Assembly: GCF_003672135.1 (NCBI RefSeq)
Contig: NC_039515.1
Span: 7,812,001-7,876,000 of the forward strand
Reading direction: 5' to 3'
Origin: Ooceraea biroi
Taxonomy: Eukaryota; Arthropoda; Insecta; Hymenoptera; Formicidae
DNA: 64,000 nucleotides
This document shows positions 34,271 through 45,200 of this stretch, piece by piece. The notes under the pieces were generated by a model, which was not told where the DNA came from, ran no database searches, and was given only the letters and a program-made list of their open reading frames with translations. Every line of letters starts with the position of its first letter. The first letter of the stretch is position 1. The translations under genes were made by a program, and so were the position numbers.

Positions 34271-36997
34271 AAATCACTTTCCTTCCTTCGTTCATATTCG
34301 TCGTTTATGTCTTTCAATATTCAAAATAACTACTATATTTTCGAAACTTCTTTTGTTAATAACTTTTTAATAAACAATGAGCGACGGCTAAAACCTTTTG
34401 AAGGTCACTCAGGAGGGTGACCGTGACAACATATGTCAAGGTCAAGGTCATTCGAGGTTGCTCCGTTAATCTAAATAATTACCCTGGGAAGTACTGACAA
34501 AGAGCAACGCGATGATATTTATTTCCGGTTAAAATCAGGCAATCGCAGTTGATTCCCGCGAACGCCACGTCGATCGAGCACCGTCGGATACCGTGAAAAA
34601 TATCGAAACATTAACATAACAATAGCTGCGCGCGAGTGGCATGCCTTTAATGGATTAAAAAGAGTGGGCGGTTGTATGTAATGATGCGTGGCTAATATTA
34701 ATCGCTGAAAAACACGCAGATTCGTTATATTCCCGCACGGCGGAATCGCCATGGTACCGATCAATTGTATTTAAATTGAGACGCGAGATTAATGCCATTT
34801 ATATGGCGCGGAGATGCTTAATTCTTCCGATAAAATTTGACGTACCAGTAAAAGGTAAATCGAAATCTGAAGCAATCTTCTCGAGTATCGCAAAAATGAT
34901 TAAACACGGTAGTCCAATAAAACTGCTACATGAAAAACTGTACCGTTCTACATTATATACACATTGTTTATGTTAATTTGCGAATCAGAGATTATCCCGG
35001 CGCGCAATCTTCTTTCTTTTTCGCGGCTGACGTTAGCCGTTTAAGCATTTACGACGTACGTCGAGCATAGAATAGACCATAAATTTATTATATCCCGCGG
35101 GATAAAAATCGTTAAGAGGATAGAAATAGAGAAACGAGATAATAAAGATGCTCGTAAAGTGTAGAATAGACCGTAAATTTGTTATATTCCAGGAACTGAC
35201 CGCTATAACAGGATCTGGCGAAAAAATGAGCTACGCTACACCTGCGGCGGGGGGGGGGAGGTACAAGGGGACGGTTGGATAAATGAGAAAACGGGAAATT
35301 GCGATATATCGGAAACGTGGGTTGATTAATTATTACGACCGGGCCCCTGATAATCAAGTGAACGTCACGGTCCCGAGGCTCCGCATAAGAGGGAGAGTTT
35401 CCTCGCGGCGCGCGGGCGTATCCGGGCGAGAGCCGGTTCCTCCGCGCGAAGATTTGTTGACTCGGAAGGAAGACAAAGGGCCCTCGCGGGGAGGAGGACG
35501 CGGGATTAGTTTGCGGCCGCCGAGAACTTAGATCAAACCGTTAAACTCGAACTCGGTGTAACTGGCCCCGCGTGCAATTAAAGCTCCGTAACTCGAGCTC
35601 TCACCACGGGTCCAGGGGATGAAGAATTGCGCGGGGAATCGCATCGCCGATGGCGAGATTTTAATTAGATTTTTTTTAGTTCCTGGTAGCTATGAAAATG
35701 TTTCGTTCGATTGAAGTTAGTAGGATCTTCCGGCCATTTCAGACTACTCTAATCCGAAACGTAATTCAGAAGATTGATTGCAAAAGCATCTGTTCTTGGT
35801 TTTAATGAATTCTGCATCTTTTTGCACGAATGCAGTAACGAGATGAGTCACTAATCGAAGACTCGAGGAGAAGTCGGGTCCTGATTCCGTGCATTCCGCG
35901 CGATATCCGGCGACGATATTCGTCAAGGCGGTGACCCGCGGGTAACCCCGTTAAACACATGCTGTCATGATGCGCGTGCATGTGCAACAACGAGGAGCGG
36001 GAAGTGAAATTTTGCCCGTCGCGTTGTTCTACCCGGTACGATACGGGCGAACGTTGGCGTTGGAGAACATTGCGCGTACCTGCCATGCGGGCCGCCTTTC
36101 CTTCCTTTTGTGTCACGCGTCTCCTCCGCGCGCACGGCGAAAACGCAGCGCGCGTCGTTAAAAAAAACATGTAATCGAACCCACGTGCGTCGCTTCCGCC
36201 GCCGTTGCCGCACGCGCGGATGCAACCACCCATGCGTCTCCCCCGTAAATCAAATCGACCGTAAATCGCTGGGCGACGAGAGGGGAGAGAGAGCCGGAGG
36301 ATTTCATTGTCGTGCGCATGTTTTTCCGCGCGGGAAATTTATCGTGTTAATTAATCGCGCGAGAGATTCGGTCAGGTTTGAAACAGCTTTCTGCCGTGCA
36401 TACGCCGAATCGTACGTAATGAAAAGTCACGGTGCCGGTGACAGCAATCGTATAGTCACGAGGCAAGGCTGGTGAAACTGTAGGATGTCTGCTTCACTTT
36501 AGTCTGTTGATACGATAATTAATACGTGTTTCGGGTATTAATTAATTTAATGGATAATGTATTCGTTACAGTAATCAATGTGTATTACTGAAACCAATTA
36601 ACGTAGCGTATTGCATTACTATTATGACTCGTATGAAATGTAGAGTTGCACTGTAATTCGTTTAGGGTGGAATATCATAAATACATCCTCAGGAAGGATT
36701 TCTGATAACAAGACGAAAAATATTCTTGACTAATTTAATCGTATTACAAGTATAAAAAATATGAAAATAAAACAATTTTTAATTTAAATCAGTAATTTCT
36801 ATTCTTCTCTCTCGAATTAAATAAGATTGTCTTACTGTCTCGAGACAAGAGTAACATATACAAATTTATGCTTATATATTCTTGTATGTAGAATAATTTG
36901 ATATTAGCGCCACTTTATAGTAGGCTTTGTCGATGTCGACGCATCATTTTCTCACAGTCGCTCGTCGACTCGGCGCTTCTGCGTCCTTTATTCCGAT

Positions 36998-37256
36998 AAA
37001 ACGGCCAATATTTATGTGTTGCGATCGAAAATCGGGAAAGTGTTTCTGTTATTTACAATGCAAGAAATATTAAAAGATATGGAAATGTAAGTAAGTATAT
37101 ATACAATATACTTACTTGAGAAATAAGATTCGAGATAAGACATTTCCATATCTTTTAATATTTCTTGTAGAGTATTGCACTTATTCATTGTAAATAACAG
37201 AAACACAGAAACACTTTCCCGATTTTCGATTGCAACACATAAATATTGGCCGTTTT
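36998..37256. repeat. Fold-back element, about 90-bp arms with asymmetric insertion
   Basis: The left arm (36998-37088) starts AAAACGGCCAATATTTATGT, and the right arm (37140-37256) is its reverse complement. The right arm has about 18 extra bases (near 37168-37185) and a short CAGAAA duplication. The loop contains a smaller stem, AAGTAAGTAT with ATACTTACTT (37089-37117). No clear target duplication is seen. It is AT-rich and non-coding. Confidence 0.85.
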
Positions 37257-38149
37257 GTGCAGATTCTACAAATTCTCTTACAAGAATAAAATATGATGTC
37301 TTTTAGATCTCAATATTCTTAAATCAAGAATATTTTGAACTTGCTAGAAATTTTTATCTAAATCCTTCTGAGAAAATTAATGAGATAGCACCAAGATTAT
37401 TTTAATCTAGATTTTCGAATTTTCTATTCAAGATTAAAATATGCTTCTTTTCAATAATAAATATGATTGTCGCTATAGCGATCTTATTTTATGATAGATT
37501 AAAGAATAATAGCATTAAGTCCAGAAATCTTTTCTGTGGGTGTAAATGTCACGATTAAAAAGAATTATTCCACGACAGCGTGCCGTAAAAAAACAGTGCG
37601 AGTGGACGGATGCAGCATCACGACGCGGAACTCAAGCACGAGCGCGCGAATCGGGACGCTAATCGCGGCCGTCGTCCGATCGTATCCGCGATGTCATGGG
37701 GAAGTTACGGTTATCAGGTACACGCGACATCGTAAACGGCGATGGGCGCGAAACGAGCGTGGAAACACGGGTGGTGTGTGCAACCGGCAACGGCGGCGGC
37801 GGTCGCAGCCGCTGCTAATGGCGTGCTATCGACGTATCAATGGCGCGCTGCGGCGTACTCATTAATAATCCACGTGATTACCATCGCGAGCAAGCTCATC
37901 CCCGTGGATGGCGCGCGCTATGGCGTATTCATGGCGTATCCACCATCCGCGCCCGTCCCATCGTCCCGGATGGAAACCGTCTCCACCCGTCGACGCTATA
38001 CTGGTCGTTTGATCAAGCGCCGAGAGAACCATCATCCCGGTAAACAATTAAAACCCATAACCCGAAGCTGTCCCGCCCTCCTCCGCAATTCGGAACTGTG
38101 GTGGAGGAGAACCTTGATCGTCATCGCGCGTCATCGTGATTGATTTGAA

Positions 38150-38150
<1 letters not shown>

Positions 38151-38185
<35 letters not shown>

Positions 38186-38187
38186 AT
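38151..38187. repeat. (CT)n microsatellite
   Basis: About 12 TC units, then an interrupted continuation with TTTC. Confidence 0.9.
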
Positions 38188-40313
38188 TTTTATTACTGTG
38201 TCCTCTATCATTTGATAATTTTAAGCATACAAGCTAATTCGGAGTAATTAGTTTAATTCGCCAATTAGAGAAAGTTCTACTGCAGACTCCAGATGTAATT
38301 AAAATTTAAAATACCGGATATAAAACAGGGAATATCAAATGATATAAAATAATACACGCCCGTATGAGATTGATGATAGCACAATGCATGCTGCAACTGC
38401 GACGCAAACGCGATGCAGCTGCAGGGGGGTTGACAATGGTATCGGCGAGTCCTTCCATCTTCCCCTCCCATCTCTCACCCTCTGATCCTTCGTCCATGAC
38501 TCTGCGTTGCGGTCGGCGATTTCTGTTCGTGGCTGCGCAAGCTAATCGAGAGTCGCTCCTTAATCAGAAATTAGGCAGTCGCATTCGGCGCCCCCCGGTA
38601 TCCTTTCCCATTGAACTTGCGCGCCCGTGCTGAATTTTTCATGCGAGCGAAATTAGAATCGATCGCGGGCCATCCGGGGTGAAAGGGGGAAGGGTCGCGG
38701 AATTAAATCGCGGGGACAGCAAGGGAGGCGATGACCGGGGGGGATGAAGAGTCACCCGGTCGGTGGTCCCCATCGATGGATTTTCCGCGGTTGCGCAATT
38801 TGCGTCTCGATTATTTATTTGTCGGTGCAATTAACGTCGCCCTCGCGACGGAAATTTATCGATCCGCGTGGCGCCTGGCTTTGTTTATTAACTTCCTCAT
38901 TTGTTTGCCTATTTATTGATGGATTTATGATGTGCCGTTCATTCCTCCGATTATCTATTTATTTATTTATGGATTATGGATTTATCTATTTACTTAATCG
39001 TCTATCCGCGCGCGCGTTTGCACTTTCACATTCGACTGCGTAGTCGTCCGATCGATTTATTTGTCGTTTTCGTTTGTTTGAGCCATTTTTATTTATTCAT
39101 GTACATTTATTTATTCATTTATGACCTTTTGCCTAAGCGCAGCGGTCTCCCCGTGAGAAATATTGCCGCCACGTGCGCCGAACGTATCTATCATGATAAC
39201 ACGTGGAAAACGTCGCAATCTTGAAGAATCATGCTGAGCCCGAGCGAAAAGAAAAGAAACGCGGACAGAAAATGGAAAAACAGACAAGGGCGACCGCGGG
39301 GTGTAATAGCCGCCGTTACCAATAATGATTTACGTAGTTACGAGGGAGACCCAGTCGGCCCAAGGTGCGACGGAGCGCGAACAGGGGTCCGTCAGAAAAG
39401 GGGGAGACGCGGACGGCAGGACGAAGAGGAACGCAAGAGATTTATCGCTCTCCGTGTCTCGAGGATCGAGATTAACTCCGCGAGCAGTGCCGTTCGCTTA
39501 AGGATCCATCACTCGATCGATCGACCGATCGATCACGCGACCACGGGCCCACGTGGAGCGAGTAGTCCCGCAGGAGCCTCGTCCTGGCTACCGTAATGAC
39601 TTCCTGTTTTGCCGTCGAGCGGAAAATTATCTCATAATGTCTAACGCTCGTACGAAGGACGCGAGCGTCGACCCGCAGGACGATTTTCTCGTGAAGTGCA
39701 CTTTTCCTGTCTTGATACGAAGTACTTTCGACGAGAGACAGTTTCTCTCACGGAAAACGAGGATCTTACCGATCCTTCTGAGATCTTGAGATCATAAAAT
39801 AGCTGGGAATAGATAAAAAGAAAGAAGAGAAGAGGAAAGGAAAAGGACGGACTTGAAAAATGCAGATTCGTCGGATGGCGATTACTTGCGACAGAGGACA
39901 AGCGAGTTTTCCTCTTTCCGACGAATCCTCTCATCGGAAGAAGGATTCCCGAAGGGAAGCGCGATCGTATCCCTCTCCCGGCGCGAGTTTTAATTGCTTG
40001 GCGATTAAAAGTTTCCGCGTCGTTCGGATCCCTTCGAGAGATCGAGCGTTGCACGAGGGAGACACTTTGGCATCTCTGCATATAAACTCCAAAGACAAAG
40101 GACGATTCGAAAACTACAAATTAAATCGATCCAATTAATTACGGGTCGGGAGTAAATTCGCTCGAGTTCGCGGAAAGATCCGCGTCGGACTCCATCGCGT
40201 GATTTCGAGAAAAAAGATCGTGGCCCCGGCGGAGAGACGGATGCGATAAGAAATACCTGTACCGAGGTTTATCTTGCGCGAGTCCTCGAGCACGGGTGTT
40301 TTAAAAAGGATAC

Positions 40314-40369
40314 ATCTCTTGGAAGAAGTCCAGATGCGGCGGCTGAAGGATGTCCAGCGCGGAGAGGAC
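40314..40369 (-). CDS. nemo: nemo internal exon B: N-lobe/hinge segment
   Basis: A small 56-nt exon reading VLSALDILQPPHLDFFQE plus the first two nt (AT) of the next codon. The acceptor is TTTTTGCAG|GTCCTC and the donor is GAGAT|GTATCC, a less common GTATCC donor. The phase fits both sides: exon A ends on a complete codon (HDN), and exon C starts with one nt that completes ATA (Ile). The joined protein reads HDN-VLSALDILQPPHLDFFQE-IYVITEL, which is the expected NLK order through beta strands 4-5 and the hinge. Only 485 bp of intron separate it from exon A, whereas almost 16 kb separate it from exon C. Confidence 0.94.
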
Positions 40370-40854
40370 CTGCAAAAAGAAAAGAGACAAGAAGAGATTG
40401 AGTACCTCGTCCTTTTGACTCGGAGAGAAAGGGAGGGTGTAACGTGTGCGATCGATCCTGCTTCTTCGCGCAAAAGAGCAGCGAGATCCAGCGAGCGGGA
40501 GAACGAAGCGCAGCACCCTCCTCGGGGAAATAAAACGCGGAAAATTCTGGTACGCTCGCTGAACGACTTACGAGTCCTCTCGGTTTACGGGAGCAAGTTT
40601 TTAACGTCAAACGACACAATCTGCTTGCAAAGCAAGACGAGAATTCTATTGGTTGCACTTAGTGATTACTACGAGAATAATCAGGTAATTACGATACCCT
40701 CGAATGTTAAGTCTGAAAATGCAATGTCGACTTAATCTTACGTGGATATCAAAGAATCATCGCTTTCTTTGTTTCTGTTGGTATTTCTCTGTTTTCATCC
40801 GTCACCGTGTTTGTCGAGAGATCACACTTGAAGCGATAAATAATGACTACTCAC
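40370..40854 (-). other. nemo: nemo intron between exons A and B
   Basis: A 485-bp intron with donor GTGAGT and acceptor TTTTTGCAG. No further feature seen. Confidence 0.93.
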
Positions 40855-40984
40855 GTTATCGTGTTTGAAGAAGCAAAGCATTTTCAGCTCCCTGAAGACT
40901 CGCTTGCTGCTCACTAGACTTTGAAAGACATTCGGCAGTTTTTTTAAGGCTACCCTCCTGCCATCCCTTGGATCTGTGACAGCC
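40855..40984 (-). CDS. nemo: nemo (Nemo-like kinase) internal exon A: kinase N-lobe with catalytic lysine
   Basis: This is the most 5' nemo exon I can see. Nemo/NLK is a proline-directed MAPK-like serine/threonine kinase that acts in Wnt, Notch and TGF-beta signalling in nucleus and cytoplasm. The minus-strand exon is 130 nt. It starts with one nt completing the previous codon, expected to be Trp of the GVVW motif, then encodes 43 codons beginning AVTDPRDGRRVALKKLPN and ending FFKHDN. The VALKK lysine is the ATP-anchoring lysine of subdomain II, and RVFRELKML holds the helix C glutamate. The acceptor is a pyrimidine-rich tract ending TTTTTCAG, and the donor is AAC|GTGAGT. The match to insect nemo and human NLK is from memory of the family. 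The glycine-rich loop that should precede it was not found between 40985 and 64000. Confidence 0.95.
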
Positions 40985-42228
40985 CTGAAAAATAGAAATA
41001 ATACCAAAATTAATACTTGCATCTATCTCGTCGGCGATTGATCTAACTATTGACCGAAAAACGATAAGATACATGTTTCTAGAAGTATAGTAGATTTCTA
41101 TAATGAATATAGATGAGATATTCATTATCTCTACTGATGTTATTGTACAGATTCATATAGTCATTAGATGATCATCATGTTCCTACTATCAGTTTATTAC
41201 CCATCAGCTCATTAGCTATCTAATATAAAGCTTGTTTTCTCTTTGTACATCTGTTATCGTCACATCTTATAGTATTACATTTATTACTTAAAAACTATTT
41301 TAGACTCCATAATGTGTATGGATAAATACACGGAATACGCTTCGCAGCTCGCTAAGATAGAAGGAGAACCGCGCAAAATAATCTCTCTCACGCAGCTAAT
41401 CTCGTCTTAAGTCTTAATTACAAATACAGCTCGAGTTGTCCTTAATGAGAAGGTGGGATCGTTTGATTTTAATTTTACTGTAATCAAGAAGTTGAGTGAA
41501 GAGACGCGGAGGGAGAAAGAAGGGAGGAAGCGAAGGATATCGGAATAATAAATCGGATAAATAACGTCTAGGGGCTCGTGTCGATAACTCTGGAAATGTG
41601 ACATCCTAACTGCGTTACCCCTCTGGTAACCACTTCTTGTCCTATAGGTCAGTTCCGGGAATAATTATTATCCCTGCAATTAGTCCGTTTATACGGCTAC
41701 GGGCTCGATTTCATTGTCGAGCCTTGTTGTCGTTACCGCAAACCGACGATTCCGATTTCGACGTGAACTGTGAGAGGCGGAGAGAGAGAGGAAGAGAAAG
41801 AGGAAACCCAACGCGACCAAAATCCCATTTTCGGTCGTCGCCCGTGTACCATATCGTCTGCCCAGACAGATAAAGTAATTCTCTATTTTTGAAGGGGACG
41901 AAAGAGAGCAGCGGGGGTGAAAATGGCTTTTCGATCCGCCACGATCGCGTGCGATATATAAATATATATGTGTGTATCTGTCATATTGATAAACATGATT
42001 ATATACATAGATTTGTAGGGAAATATATAGTACACATGTAAAAGAAATAAATAAACTTAGAAACGCGTGATCGTAATTAATTTGTACAAGTAATAATCAT
42101 GCGATATACGATATGCTTATTTTTATTATATTATTAAGGGAGAAATGGGAATTGAGCAAGGAAAGAACCAAATTAGCTTACATGAATTTCGAAATTGGGA
42201 TTACTAGTATTCTTAAACTTGTTATTTT

Positions 42229-42255
42229 ACACACACGCGCGCGCGCGCGCGCGCG
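42229..42255. repeat. (AC)n(GC)n alternating purine-pyrimidine tract
   Basis: Four AC units run directly into about ten GC units. A pure alternating tract of this kind is a strong candidate for Z-DNA formation. Confidence 0.9.
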
Positions 42256-45200
42256 TCATCATTAATTACGCTACATCAGTTACGGTTCAATATTGCTGTT
42301 TATTGTCAATTAATTCTCGTGTATTATCGCTGCAGTCATTCAGCGGCTGTTTATTTCGATCGACAGCGCGGCAACCGGTTCCACGCAAGGTGGACGGGAA
42401 TGACAAATCTCGCACTAATCAGGTCGCAGTCGTTAGCTTCGTTATGGCTCGCTAAATCAATTCGCTTGCGCGAGACGCTCGACTGTCGTGTGGAGTCGCG
42501 CGACACATTTATGAACCAGGACTTGAAAAAATAAACGAGATCGTCTCTCTCTCACGACGGGCGGCCAAAAGGGGTCCATTATCTCGAGGGTCGCCTCTCC
42601 GGCTTCCACTCGTATGTATTATATTTTCAGCCAGACAGATTCGTCTGTCGCGCCGCTTTATGATTTCGATAACCGAATTGAGAAAGCAGATGCTATCATC
42701 AACGACTATTGTATTCCACTTTAACTCACTTTATTTGCTATAAATCGAAGATGCAAAGTACGCAAGTTCAACAATTTAGATAATTAATTTTAATTTTGAA
42801 AAGATAATTTATACACAATTGCATTTATTCAATTCCAAATCCCAATTATTCTTGATTAATTCTGTCTCTGACAGAACTTGTAATTTCCTCTCGACGGAAT
42901 AAGCAGAGACCATTCGAGTACGAAGGATTTAAAGTGAAGTGCGAGACAAAACCAAGAACTGACATTTTAAACTACCGAGACAGGTGATGGAATCGAAATT
43001 TCCACTAATGAGAAATCGTCGGTGAGGTTCGATCCGTGTTTCCGGGACTTTCAACGAGTTCTCGATGAAGGTATTTTCGATTCAATTCATCCGCGAAAAT
43101 TAGCGTACGAAGACGGTAATTACATCATCGAGCTTCTTCGAGCAGTCGAATCGAGAGAGAAAAAAGAGCGAGAGCAAGGGGGGAAGAGGGGGCAAAAGAG
43201 GTGAACGAGCCGTCGCGAACCGGCAAGAGATTAAGGTCGATCCAACGAAGCCGAGCGAGTCACGAACGTAGAAAGGTACGACGACCTTCGAAAAGGGTCA
43301 ACGCACCCACCGCGTGCGCGGTGCGCCGAGCGTAGTAAACGGAAGTGGAGTCACGAATTTCGGAGCCGGAACGACCGTGAAACGACGCGCGGCAGCGCAG
43401 ACCAGGGGGTACAGCGACGCGACCCCCCGGGACCCCGACCCGCTATCGTGGTTTGGACAATGTTTATTCGTTCGAAATCTCGAGCCGACGACGGGACCTC
43501 ACTTCTGTACACACGCGGACGCGCACCGATTGAACTCGGCACCGGAAGTTCGTCGAATAAGTACCGAAACAAGGCGCGTTTACTTCAGGTCGAGAACTGC
43601 TGAATCGAGCATACGAGTGCAATCGCCGGTGTTTTACGCTAATTTCGAAAGTTTGCTGCGAGAGGGATGGCTTCGACGAGTCGGACGACCCACGGTCGAA
43701 AATAGCACTGCAAGTCGCTTTGTCCAAGGTGAATGGAAGGTATTTGAGGGGGGAAGGTATCTCGAAAATAGAATAGCGAATTATCCAAATTCTAAAAGCC
43801 GCTCTGCATCGGAAATTGGAGTTAACATCGCACAATGATGGTACAGATGCATTTCGCACAATAACTACTTGAAAAGTGCATTGGCATAATTTTCAATTTT
43901 CTCGATTTTCCAATCAGACTTTAATTATCTTAATTTAGTCGCCATCCTTTCCCGGCTTTCACCGCTTTTCCGGCCTCGCAGCGTTCCATATATGCGTCGC
44001 GTGGTGTCGTTGATCGGTTTAGTGGCCGATAACGAAGCGAGCGACTTCAGGGTCTGATTAGGTGCTGGTTTTCGCGCCTGGTCGCCTCGCCAACGAGTTT
44101 CTTCGGGAGAGTTCTTTGTGAGCGAGAAAGACGCGAGGTCGTTGCACGGAGCCTCGCGAGTGATTCACCTGCTGCTGCCGGGGAAACTTCAAAAGTATCG
44201 TCGACGTCGTCATCTTTTTGTTCGTCGGAAACAGGCGAACGACGATCTGTCGCAAATCGCGATCGTTATCGTGGGCGATAATGTAGTCTTTGTCGCGTAT
44301 CGTGCGCACTAATCTGCACATTGCGCGCTCGTCGTAATGAGACACAATGGAAAAATGAAACCGCGTTTCCGGTTTACGTTCGCGTCTAGAGACACCCGGG
44401 AAAACTTCCGACGCGTTTCCGAGCATTATGTCGCTATGTTATGTTCATCGTCGCGCTCGGGAAAGCGCGCAAAAAACCGATATAACGATATTATGCGCGC
44501 GTGCGGTTCGTCGATATCGGGCCGATTTTATTTTATCGGCCTCCGACCTCCTCTTCTTTACGCAAACAAATGAAAAATAGAATCGCAGCTCAGCGCTCGT
44601 TCAAATAAATTAGTTTGTTGGGAACGAGAGAGCGAGAGAACAATTTTCTCGAACCTGAATATTTTATTCTGCGGCGCGTTTCATCCATCGGATACTTTAA
44701 ACGGCATTTAAATATCGCCTGCGATCGTTTGCAACATCAACATTTTCACGCGAGTTTTTCTCTCGTGAGTATCATAAGAATATTTCGCGATAATTTGGTA
44801 TAAAGGATAATCGATTGAAGAATCAGATGTATGTAAGAATATCAGACACGTAAGAAACGTGAATATTTATTATTGAGAATGCGATTATATTTATACTTAG
44901 AAAATGATTTTGCAATTTATTCGATATTTTTCATTTAACGATCCTATATATTAATTTTTATATAATTCTATATTTACATATTTCATTTATACCTCATCTT
45001 GCTGTGTGTATTGTTTTCTCTGTTTAAAATACCATTTTATTAATCACAATATAATATTATTCGTTCTTTGAAAGATTATTTTGCAGTTCTCGTTAGTTGA
45101 ATGATTAAAACTAGAAATACTTTATAACAACACAACATTTTTACATCGATAATTCGTAACAGGGATTTGTTATTAATATCGCGAGCCGAGAAATATTTCC

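Larger units (their letters stand above)
33860..34483. mobile_element. 624-bp fold-back DNA transposon with 8-bp target duplication and nested hairpin
   Basis: The element is bounded by a perfect 8-bp direct repeat CTGGGAAG (33852-33859 and 34484-34491). Its ends are inverted repeats of about 140 bp (33860-33998 and 34344-34483), starting GGTAATTATTTAGATTAACG and differing at about ten positions. There is no open frame of note. The centre carries a perfect hairpin (34088-34235) and telomere-like repeats (34226-34270). An 8-bp duplication is usual for hAT, P and Merlin elements, but the terminal bases do not let me choose among them. It is non-autonomous. Confidence 0.85.
24546..40313 (-). other. 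nemo: nemo intron between exons B and C (15.8 kb)
   Basis: A large intron with donor GTATCC and acceptor GATGCAG. It contains TGCC and ATG/AAG microsatellites (27953-27984, 28591-28642), CT runs (30884-30901, 38151-38187), a 30-bp palindrome (31882-31911), a CpG-rich block (about 32000-33110), a 624-bp fold-back element (33860-34483), a second fold-back (36998-37256) and TTTA-rich sequence near 38940-39120. No coding sequence is recognised. Confidence 0.8.

Noticed and set aside
43314..43838. Plus-strand frame of 174 codons
   Set aside because: It lies in a CpG-rich patch with competing minus-strand frames, and has no domain and no codon pattern I could defend.
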